Shown piece by piece: positions 19,111-28,008 of a stretch of DNA of 28,008 bases. Numbering within the stretch: the first letter of the stretch is position 1; the number at the start of each line of letters is the position of its first letter. Origin of the DNA: Phoronis australis (lineage: Eukaryota; Phoronida; Phoronidae); assembly GCA_002633005.1 (NCBI GenBank), contig NMRA01001308.1, positions 1 through 28,008 on the forward strand, read 5' to 3'. Both the position numbers and the translations under genes were made by a program. Below the pieces are notes generated by a model that was not told the DNA's origin, did not search any database, and saw nothing but the letters and a program-made list of their open reading frames with translations.

Positions 19111-19608
19111 TGAAAATTGTGTGTACTTTGTTATTGGTTGTGTTATGTATTTTGTGGCTTGACGTGTAATAATTGCATGCAAGGTGATTTCAATATTGCC
19201 TTCGGCTAGGTTTCACTGTTTACCTCACGGGTTGTTCTTTTTTATGCCTTTCTCACTTGTACATGTATCTCGTTGACCTCAGATTGATGCAGTTAACGTC
19301 TAGTGAAATTCGGTTGACAAAATTTGATGTCTAAGTGTTATACTTTATGACAGTTATACGAATCCCAGGTGCAAGGGGGGAGGGGCATATGTATATGATT
19401 GCTATGCCTGTCTGTGCTGAAGCAAAACCTTAAGAATGCAGCAGCAGTTCTACCTAACGCAAACAAAATGTTTGAATGGACACTTCGTTAAAACTTTTTC
19501 AAATTGAATATGGTGTTGTATTGAACGTAACGCGAATGTGGAGAAAACTTTCACGTCTTGTCTTCAAAACATGTTGCAATATCCATTATCTTGTGTATGG
19601 TTACCTCT
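19111..19608. other. No gene recognised
   Basis: Left flank of the satellite block, AT-rich and single-copy-looking, with TACATGTA at 19260-19267. Confidence 0.4.
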
Positions 19609-21308
19609 CATCGATTTTCAACCTTTAGTTTTCCGGCAATAGACGTTGAAATTGAGGAGGCGGAATCTCAGTAAAATTCTCGGTTTTTCGAGATAGTGCA
19701 AAATTGTGCGCGTTATTTCGCCGCGGGACGGAAACTTTACCGTTGAAAGTCAATTATTTTTCTTTTCCTTCACTGAGGAAGGTCCAGAGGGCCTAGGAAC
19801 GGAAGGGCATGGATTTTCAACTATTAGTTTTCCTGCAATAGACGTTTCAAGTGAAGCGTCGGAATCTCCGTAAAATTCTCTGTTTTTCGGGGGAAGGCAA
19901 AGTCGTGCGGGGTTTTACGCCAATTGACGAACACCCAACCGTTGAAAGTCAAGTATTTTTCTTTTCCTTTACTAGGGGAGGGCCAGAGGACCTAGGAACG
20001 GAGGGGCATCGATTTTCAACAGTTAGTTTTCCGACATCGTTTTTCAAAGGTTAGTTTTCCTACAATAGACGTTTCAATGAGGAAGCGGAATTTCCGTAAA
20101 ATTCTCGGTTTTTCGAGGTAGGGCAAAGCCGTGCAGGGTTTTGCACCAATTGACGAAAACCCAACCGTTGAAAGTCAAGTTTTTTCATTTCCTTTACTGA
20201 GGGAGGGCCAGAGGACATAGGAACGGAGGGGCATCGATATCCAACGGTTAGTTTTCCGGCAATAGACGTTTCAGGTGAGGAGGCGGAATCTCCGTAAAAT
20301 TCACGGTTTTTCGGGGTATGGCAAAGTCGTGCGGGGTTTTACGCCGATTGACAAAAGACCAACAGTTGAAAGTCAACTTGTTTTTTTTCCTTTACTGGGG
20401 AAGGGCCAGAAGACCTAGTAACGGAGGGGCATCGATTTTGAGCGGTTAGTTTTCCGGCAATAGACTTGAGCAGGCCGAATCTCCGTAAAACTCTTGTTTT
20501 TTCGGGAAAGGGCAAAGTCGTGCAGGTTTGCGCCGATTGACGAAAACTCAACCGTTGAAACTCAATTTTTTTGTTTTCCTTTACTGAGGGAGGGCCAGAG
20601 GACCTAGGAAAGGAGGGGCATCGATTTTCAACGGTTTGTTTTCCGGCAATAGACGTTTGTATTGAAGAGGCAGAATCACCGTAAAATTCTCGGTTTTTCG
20701 AAGTAGGGCAAAGTCGTGCGCGCATGCGCCGATTGACGAAAACCCAACCGTTGAAAGTTCAATTTTTTCCTTTTTTTTGTACTGAGGGAGGGCCAGAGGA
20801 CCTAGGAATGGAGGGGCATCGATTTGCACTGATTAATTTTCCGGCAATAGACGTTTGTAGTGAGGAGGCGGAATCACCGAAAAATTCTCGGTTTTTCGAG
20901 GTAGAGCAAAGTCGTGGGGGCTTTACGCCGATTGACGAAAACCCAACCGTTGAAAGTCATTTTTTTCTTTTTCCCTAGTGAAGGAGGGCCAGAGGACTTA
21001 GGAACGGAGGGGCATTGATTTTCAACGGTTAGTTTTCCCGCAATGGACGTTTGTAGTGAGGAGGGGGAATCTCCGAAAAATTCTCGGTTTTTCGAGGTAG
21101 TGCAAAATCGTGCGGTCTTTACGCCGACTGACGAAAACCCAACCGTTGAAAGTCATTTTGTTCTACTGAAGGAGAGCCAGAGGACCTAGGAACGGACTGG
21201 CATCGAATTTCAACAGTTAGTTTTCCGGCAATAGACGTTTGAATTGAGGAGGCGGAATCTCGGTAAAGTTCTCGGTTTTTCGGGTAGGGCAAAGTCGTGT
21301 GGCGTTTT
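19609..21308 (+). repeat. Satellite array A, forward orientation
   Basis: About eight units. The anchor GGGCCAGAGGACCTAGGAAC occurs, with variation, near 19781, 19980, 20205, 20403, 20592, 20790, 20986 and 21174, giving steps of 188-199 bp and one of 225 bp. The long step comes from a local ~27-bp duplication around 20020-20065. Other constant blocks are TTTCAACGGTTAGTTTTCCG, CAATAGACGTTT, GAGGAGGCGGAATCTCCG, TAAAATTCTCGGTTTTTCG, GGCAAAGTCGTGCG and CCGATTGACGAAAACCCAAC. Open frames inside (for example 20339-20725 minus) are by-products. The unit is close to one nucleosome repeat in length. Confidence 0.95.
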
Positions 21309-22498
21309 GGTCCTCTGGCCCTCCCCTAGTAAAATAAAAGAAAAAAACTTGACTTTCAGCCTCTGGGTTTTCGTCTATCGGCGTGAAACCCCGAAGACTT
21401 TGCACTACCAAGAAAAACCAAGAATTTTACGGAGATTCCACCCTTACGTTCCTAGGTCCTCTAGCCCTCCCTCGGTAGAGTAAAAGAAACAAATGACTTT
21501 CAACAGTTTGGTTTTCGTCAATCGGTGCAAAAGCCCGAACGACTTTCCCCGAAAAAACGAGAATTTTACGGAGATTCGCTTCCTCAGTTCAAGCGTCTAG
21601 TGCCGGAAACCTAACCGTTGAAAATCGATGCCTCTTCGTTCCTAGATCCTCTGGCCCTTCCTCAGTAAAGGAAAGGAAAAAACTTGACATTCAACTGTTG
21701 AGTTTTCGTCAATCGTTGCAAGACCCCGCACAACTTTGCCCTAACCCAAAAAATCGAGAATTTTACGGAGATCCCGCCTCCTCAATTAACATGTCTATTG
21801 TCGGAAAACTAACAGTTGAAAATTGATGCCACTCCGTTCCTAGGTCCTCTGGCCCGACCTTAGTAGAGGAAAAGAAAAAAATGACTTTCAACGGTCGTGT
21901 TTTTGTCAATCGGCGCAAAACCCCGCACGACTTTGCAATTCCTCGGAAAAATCTAAAATTTTACGGAGATTCCGCCTCCTCAATTGAAACGTCTATTGTA
22001 GGAAAGCTAACCTTTGAAAATCAATGCCCCTCCACTCCTAGGTCCTCTGGCCCTTCGTAAGTAGAGGAAATGAAATATATCCGACTTTCAACGGTTATGT
22101 TTTCGTCAATTGACGAAGAACCGCGCACGTCTTTGCCCTACTTCGAAAAACCGAGAATTTTACTGGGATTTTGCCTCCTCACTTCAAACGTCTATTTCCG
22201 GAAAACTAACCGTTGAAAATCGATGTTCCTCCGTTCCTAGGTCCTCTGGCCCTTCCTCAGTAAAGGAAAGGATATAAACTTGACATTCAACTGTTGGGTT
22301 TTCGTCAATGGTTGCAAGACCCCGCACAACTTTGCCCTACCCCAAAAAATCAAGAATTTAACGGAGATTCCGCCTCCTCAATAGAAACGTCTATTGTAGG
22401 AAATTTAACCGTTGAAAGGCGATGCCCCTCCGTTCCTACATGTAGGTCCTCTGGCCCATCCTAAGTAGAGGAAAAGAAATATATCCGACATTTAACAG
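21309..22498 (-). repeat. Satellite array B, reversed orientation
   Basis: The same unit in reverse complement, with anchors near 21310, 21459, 21647, 21843, 22042, 22240 and 22445. Array A ends mid-unit in GTCGTGTGGCGTTTT and array B begins at once with GGTCCTCTGGCCC, so the switch is a clean junction with no spacer. The array continues on the other side of the transposon as array C. Confidence 0.95.
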
Positions 22499-22502
22499 TT
22501 AA
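22499..22502. repeat. Left TTAA target duplication
   Basis: TTAA at the edge of array B, duplicated at 25965-25968. The uninterrupted paralogous satellite at 27362-27365 has a single TTAA in the same context (CAGTTAAGTTTTCG). Confidence 0.92.
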
Positions 22503-22528
22503 GAGTGACTCCATATAAAAACCAACAG
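22503..22528 (+). repeat. Left terminal inverted repeat
   Basis: Starts GAGTGACTCCATATAAAAAC. Pairs with 25939-25964 at 21 of 26 positions. Confidence 0.85.
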
Positions 22529-23927
22529 GTAGAGTCTATACCCAAAATCACCGATTTTTTTGAAACTTAGCACATGAGTTTGGTTTGTTGAGAAGTAGAA
22601 AAACCTCACTTTTTAAGAGTTTTCATTCATTATTTTTCTTTTTATGACCTGTGCCTCCATTTTGCAACAAACTTGGGCGTCGAAGTAGGCATGTTTGAAT
22701 GCTTTTTACTAGCATGTATGATACGGTCAAAACAAATGAATAATATCAATTGAAAGGGCAATGGCTGAATAATTTAATGGCATAACTTTCAAAATCCATT
22801 TTTAAATTGATACGTTTTGAATTTGTGAGGCAAAAACGGCTATTTTTCAGGTTTTCACTGAAGCCATTTTCGGCCACATTTGGCACTCTGTAGCAGCCAT
22901 AACGCACCTTTCCTGAAAATGAATTTATAATAATTTGTTTATTCATTCCTAACCTGTTCATAATCTAAAATAAAAAATCTTGCCTCTAATGTAGTTTTTG
23001 CATACGAAGCATTATACGAACTGCACTTCGTCCTTTTGCATGTTCTCAGTTGCCTCTGCTTCCAATAGGGGGCTCTTGGAACATATAATTAGCTTGCGAA
23101 ACACGACATGAAAACTTTGTATTTTGGAGAAAAGGCAGACAGCATTATTAATTACCATTCTATGAATCCGGCATTGATGATTAATACTTATTACAAAAAT
23201 GTGTACGTAAATCAACTGGCATGCGTGCTTCTAAATGATAGATGGCGCTGCTTTTGTTTACGTGGAGACTGAAGACGCATCTAGATTAAGAGCAGTAACA
23301 CGAAGACCTTGCTATAATTCAGAGATGTTGCCGTGTATTTTAAATGAGAACACGTGGTTTTGGATAAATTTTAGAGAGGTTCTAGTGTTACTGAACTCAC
23401 CCCTGCCTTGTTTTCTATCTGCCTTGTTCGTGCCACAGGCAAAGGAAGGCACCCAAGGTGGATATGCCCCGGCCCGGCCCTAGTTTTCAGTGCAAAAAAT
23501 CCTTCAACTTGTCAATAGTCATTGTAACTTTGGGTTCATATTGCTGGTTGCTACAAATTTTAGTCGCCACCAGTCACCAGAAATCTGGTGTTCCCCCCAC
23601 ACACACCGGGCACCCTAACGCTGAATATTTCTACCAGTGTGATCATCAGTGGTATAAAAAGGTACACATTCACAGTCAATAGAAAATAATTCGCGAAAGA
23701 CAATTATATTAATGACTACTTCATGACAGACATGAAGTAAACAGAAGTAACGGTCTCGACTTCATAAATCACACATTTTTGACTGGTATGCTACAAAACT
23801 AGGCTAAACGTTGAGCTCATTTACCACTTCATTCAGTAAATCTGACGACATAACAGCATCTTCAGCAGAAATAGCATCGTCATAAACATTGCAGCAGACA
23901 ACCTCAAAAAATCCACCAATCTGCGAT

Positions 23928-25038
23928 TCACTTAACATCACAGGTAAACACTTTCACAGTGGGTTCTCGTAATGTTTTCTCCATTTTGGCACTTCCGAGG
24001 GTGAAAGTTTTTACCTGACTTTCTCCTTCATCGAATATGTTCGTCAGAAAGTTCTTAACCTTTGATGAAAATCTTGTTGACCTTTTACCTTTTTTCAATG
24101 CCTAAGCTATTGCTTCAGCATTCGTCTCATCCATATTGTACTCTGAGGCTGCCTCAAATGACGCTCCGGTTCTTGCATCTAAAAGCATTTCTGACGACTG
24201 TCGTGCAATGTGGTCATACGTGTTCAGTGTTGTTACCCACATCCAAATGCCGACCTAGTTCTGCGTCTAGCAAAAAATTTCGAGTAACCTTGCTGGGTAC
24301 AAGGGAACTTTTGTTGAGGCTCTTCACTAGATACAATGCCAACCTTAAGTCTTGGTGTTGAAAATCCGCCATGTCTAGAGATGTTAGTGTAATTTAGAGA
24401 AATAGGTTTCCCATTTTCTCAGTATTTGTAAGAACTTACCGTCATCTACATGGAATGACTTCCACACGCGAATTGCTTGGGTGGAATAGTGGGAATTTGG
24501 GAATGTCCTTATACCAGGAACTGAGTATTTTGGAAAAGACTTTGTTGCATTGACTGAACATGCATACACATAACATCCCTTCACACGACCACTGGAAAGT
24601 AGTGCTTCTTTCAAATCCAGAAAGTTTATGATATTATTACTTTCGGCTGCAAAGTACTTTGCATGTTGTTTGAGGGGAGCCGATCTTGCGATCACAGAGA
24701 TCCTTTCCATTTTGACTTTTACTAATGTCATATCTCGAAACAGAAATGCAGGTAGAATTTGACAAGGCTGCTACGTTCAGGAGGAGAGGAGCAGAGTGGT
24801 AACATCCAGCATTACCTGACTCTTCCATGACTGGTCCTGTTCAGTCAGAAACTGATACACCGACTCGGGGTAGTACGAGTCCGTACTCTGGCACAGGCCT
24901 TGCTTTGTGAAGTAGTTTCTTGTATCTCAAATGTTCAGTGGTTTCTTTGACATAACTCACTAAAGCACAAAGATTTTTGTGATTTTTTGAAGAATAAACT
25001 TTAAAGGAACATGAAGGCCCATCGACACCGTCCGCCAT
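23928..25038 (-). pseudogene. Decayed transposase-like gene
   Basis: Reading on the minus strand from an ATG at 25038 (AAAATGGCGGAC context), one frame runs to a TGA at 24841-24843 and continues in the same frame from 24840 as T-G-P-V and then M at 24828. It includes GNAGCYHS, ISVSRYDIS and GKDLCDRK. At about 24680-24690 the frame shifts by one base, and the next frame carries APLKQHAKYFAAE, LKEALLSSGRVKGC and IRVWKSFHV, down to a consensus donor-like GTAAGT near 24450. A later lysine-rich block (KKGKRSTRFSSKVKN and FDEGE, about 24212-23928) also carries a stop. This order of motifs (xDNAGCYH, SGKDxCDR, then a VKGC block and an RVWK block) is one I associate with uncharacterised transposon-like proteins of cnidarians and echinoderms. 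Here the expected Asp before NAGCYH is Gly (codon 24816-24814). With one stop, one frameshift and that substitution it is non-functional. Confidence 0.6.
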
Positions 25039-25938
25039 TTTGTCTTTTTAAAATGCACTTGCTTGTCTCAAAACCAGTTATTACAAATATCAATTCTTAC
25101 TCGTTTAATCTTAAAGGCATTTATTTCCATTCAAAAGTTCTACAGAGTGTTTAAATTAACGTGATTATGTAAAAGAAATGAAAGAATACGAGAGGGTTAC
25201 ATGAACATTTTTTATAAATCCTCAAGCTTTAAACCTCAACTGACTCCCTCAGTGGGCAAAGGTCATCGGGTTCAGTTTCGATACTAGCCGCGTAATAAAC
25301 CCGGAAAACATCTTGTTTTCATTTGAAAGACTTTAGACTTGGTTTCTATAACTATTTAAAGCAGACTTCTTGCCTAAAAGTTTGTTCAAATGGTCTGTAA
25401 ACTCTGCTCGTCATTTACAAACTATGAAAATAGACAGTTTTGCAAGACAATTTTCACTAAAGTGCAAAGTTGAGGCAAGATTTTTTATTGCTCAGTCATC
25501 AAGACTAACTCCTTAACTGTATGTTCAAAACGTCACATAAGGCTACAAGGTGTTTTATGGCAGTAAGAAGGTCACAAAAATGGCCACTAAAATTAGCCCC
25601 AAAAAGTGGTCTGTGGATTATCTCCCCTGTCTAGCACAAAACTGTTAGATTTTAATAAATGGCACAGAATTATGCACAGTATACGTTGATTATTTCAGCC
25701 ACCAAAATATAGCTTTTGATCTATTTTGTATGTTACTCATTTTTGTTGCTGAAAACATGCGATTTTTGAGACAGCTAATTTTCCCAATTGTGCCAATTTG
25801 TGTTATCATGCTCCAGCGGGGAAATTAGGGGTCATTGAGTGCACAAAATTTGGCATTTGAGTTTTTGTTAGGATACCTACCCATGTACAAAAAATGAAGT
25901 TGTTTTAAATTTTGACGTATAGACTGATTTTTGAAAAT

Positions 25939-25964
25939 CTACTGGTTTTTATATGGACTGCCTC
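25939..25964 (-). repeat. Right terminal inverted repeat
   Basis: Reads, as reverse complement, GAGGCAGTCCATATAAAAAC and on. Partner of 22503-22528. Confidence 0.85.
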
Positions 25965-25968
25965 TTAA
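25965..25968. repeat. Right TTAA target duplication
   Basis: Second copy of the TTAA. Satellite sequence GTTTTCGTCAATTGACG resumes immediately after it. Confidence 0.92.
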
Positions 25969-28008
25969 GTTTTCGTCAATTGACGAAAAACCGCGCACGT
26001 CTTTGCCCTACCTCGAAAAACCGAGAATTTTACGGAGATTCTGCCTCCTCACTTCATGAGTCTATTGCGGGAAAACTAACCGCTGAAAAAAATCAATGCC
26101 CTTTCGTTCCTAGGTCCTCTGGCCCTCCCTCAGTCGAGGAAAAGAAAAAGATTGACTTTCAACGGTTGAGTTTCCGTCAATCGGCGCAAAACCGCGCATG
26201 ACTTTGCCCTACATCGAAAAACCGAGAATTTTACGGAGATTGGGCTTCCTCACTTCAAACGTCTAATTGCCAGAAAACTAACCGTTGAAAATCAATGCCC
26301 CTCCGTTCCTAGGTTTTCTGGCCCTCCCCCAGTAAAGGAAGAGAAAAAAAATTGACTTTCAAAGGTTGAGTTTTCGTCAATGGGCGCAATAACCCCACTA
26401 CTTTGCCCAACCCCGAAAAACCGAGAGTTTTACGGAGCTTCCGCCGTCTCAATTCAAACGTCTATTGCCGTAAAACTAACTGTTGAAAATCGATGTCCCT
26501 CCGTTCCTAGGTCCTGTGGCCCTGCCCCAGTAAAGGAAAAGTAAAAAAATTGACTTTCAACGGTTGGGTTTTCGTCAATCGGCGCAAAACCCGCACGAAT
26601 CTGCCCAAACCCGAAAAACCGAGAATTTTACGGAGATTCCGCCTCCTCAATTCAAACGTCTATTGCCGCAAAATTAACCGTTGAAAATCGATGCCCCACC
26701 GTTCCTAAGTCCTCTGGCCCCCCTTATTGGAGAAAAGAAAAAAATAACTTTTAACCGTTGGGTTGGGCGCAAAATCCCGCGCGACTTTGCCCTATCCCGA
26801 AAAATCGACAATTTTACGGATATTACGCACCCTCAAATCAAACGTCTATTGTAGGAAAACTAACACTTGAAAGTCGATGCATCTCCGTTTCTAGGTCCTC
26901 TGGCCCTCCCCCAGTAAAGAAAAACAAAAAGAAAAAACTTGACTTTCAACGGTTGGGTCTTCGTCAATCGGCGCAAAACCCGCACGACTTTGTCCTACAT
27001 CGAAAAACCAAGAATTTTACTGAGATTCCGTCTCCTCATTTCAAACGTCTATTGCCGGAAAACTAACCGTTGAATGTCGATGCCCTTTCGTTCCTACATG
27101 TAGGTCCTCTGGCCCTTCCTCAGTAAAGGAAAGGAAATAAACTTGACATTCAACTGTTGGGTTTTCGTCAATGGTTGCAAGACCCCTCACAACTTTGCCC
27201 TACCCCAAAAAATCAAGAATTTAACGGAGATTCCGCCTCCTCAATAGAAACGTCTATTGTAGGAAAATTAACCGTTGAAAGGCGATGCCCCTCCGTTCCT
27301 ACATGTACGTCCTCTGGCCCATCCTAAGTAGAGGAAAAGAAATATATCCGACATTTAACAGTTAAGTTTTCGTCAATTGACGAAAAACCGCGCACGTCTT
27401 TGCCCTACCTCGAAAAACCGAGAATTTTACGGAGATTCTGCCTCCTCAATTCATGAGTCTATAGCGGGAAAACTAACCGCTGAAAAAATCGATGCCCTTT
27501 CTTTCCTAGGTCCTCTGGCCCTCCCTCAGTAGAGGAAAAGAAAAAGATTGACTTTCAACGGTTGGGTTTCCGTCAATCGGCGCAAAACCGCGCACGACTT
27601 TGCCCTACATCGAAAAACCGAGAATTTTACGGAGATTCCGCTTCCTCACTTCAAACGTCTATTGCCGGAAAACTAACCGTTGAAAATCGATGCCCCTCCG
27701 TTCCTAGGTTTTGTGGCCCTCGCCCAGTAAAGGAAGTGAAAAAAAATTGACTTTCAAATGTTGGGTCTTCGTCAATCGGCGGAAAAACCCCACGACTTTG
27801 CCCAGCCCCGAAAAACCGAGAGTTTTACGGAGATTCCGCCTCCTCAATTCAAAAGTCTATTACCGGAAAATTAACCGCTGAAAATCAACGCTTCTCCGTT
27901 CCTAGGTCCTCTGGCCCACCCTTAGTAAAGAAAAGAAAAAAAATGACTTTTAACCGTTGGGTATTCCTCAATGGGCGCAAAATCCGCACGACTTTGCCCT
28001 ATCCCGAA
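25969..28008 (-). repeat. Satellite array C, reversed orientation, runs off the window
   Basis: About ten units, with anchors near 26113, 26312, 26510, 26708, 26894, 27103, 27308, 27508, 27707 and 27905 (steps of about 186-209 bp). It is the continuation of array B. From about 27107 to the end it repeats the unit series found at 22257-22502 plus 25969 onwards, forming a higher-order repeat with an offset of 1,397 bp between TTAA landmarks and one unit fewer in the second copy. Frames such as 25953-26201, 26758-27066 and 27562-27750 are satellite by-products. Confidence 0.95.

Larger units (their letters stand above)
22503..25964 (-). mobile_element. TTAA-class DNA transposon (3,462 bp), decayed
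   Basis: The insertion splits a satellite unit at TTAA. Its terminal inverted repeats are 26 bp (22503-22528 and 25939-25964) with 21 identical positions, sharing TCCATATAAAAACCA. A subterminal AGTCTATAC also occurs at both ends. TTAA duplication is characteristic of piggyBac and Kolobok superfamilies. The termini lack the CCC start usual for piggyBac, so Kolobok or an unnamed TTAA group is a fair alternative. A broken transposase-like gene occupies 23928-25038 on the minus strand. The remainder (22529-23927 and 25039-25938) holds only small frames (such as 22746-22961 minus, 23235-23483 plus) with no recognisable domain. Confidence 0.88.

Noticed and set aside
20339-20725. 128-codon minus frame and similar frames in satellite arrays
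   Set aside because: Units vary in length by non-multiples of three and most contain stops. Nothing suggests coding selection.
24062-24361. 99-codon plus frame inside the transposon
   Set aside because: It is antisense to the transposase relic region, non-ATG in character and without a domain.

Overview
This is a gene-poor, repeat-rich stretch of a eukaryotic nuclear genome assembly, with one 862-base run of N. It is AT-rich, has no operon-like gene packing, and has no long open reading frame outside the gap. The palindromic octamer TACATGTA occurs 13 times. The DNA-transposon relics, Penelope-like and LINE relics, tRNA-derived SINE and CTCF-type motifs together suggest a metazoan, most likely a marine invertebrate (amphioxus-, hemichordate- or echinoderm-like). 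That placement is inference from texture; the species cannot be named from this sequence. I see no complete protein-coding gene, only candidate exons.

Layout. 1-1920: mostly featureless, with one candidate minus-strand terminal exon (966-1277). 1921-2694: an almost perfect head-to-head palindrome made from the 3' end of a Penelope-like retroelement, flanked by a 13-bp direct repeat. 2760-3187: a LINE 3'-end relic and a MITE-like foldback. 3640-4022 and 7900-8122: two CpG-rich spots with possible first exons. 6320-6660: an ACGTG-rich patch. 9923-10082: a hAT-type MITE relic with a 12-G run. 11202-11517: a candidate minus-strand first exon. 12075-12621: a MITE-like element bounded by TTAA. 13012-13196: a foldback. 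13480-13632: a tRNA-derived SINE. 13725-13796: a 24-bp minisatellite.

14317-14470 holds three tandem 34-bp palindromes on a 51-bp period. They are followed at 14541-15339 by a diverged repeat carrying seven CTCF-like motifs, all in the same orientation. 15837-17708 is a tandem 371-bp duplication plus the gap, with the same 37-bp sequence on both sides. 18078-18279 is a 103-bp tandem duplication, each copy carrying a 25-bp alternating purine-pyrimidine tract.

19609-28008 is dominated by a ~190-206-bp satellite with about 25 recognisable units. The array flips orientation at 21308/21309. It is interrupted by a 3,462-bp DNA transposon (22503-25964) with TTAA target duplication, 26-bp imperfect terminal inverted repeats and a decayed minus-strand transposase. 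A higher-order duplication of the satellite further right (TTAA at 27362-27365) preserves the empty insertion site, so the transposon boundaries are fixed to the base.
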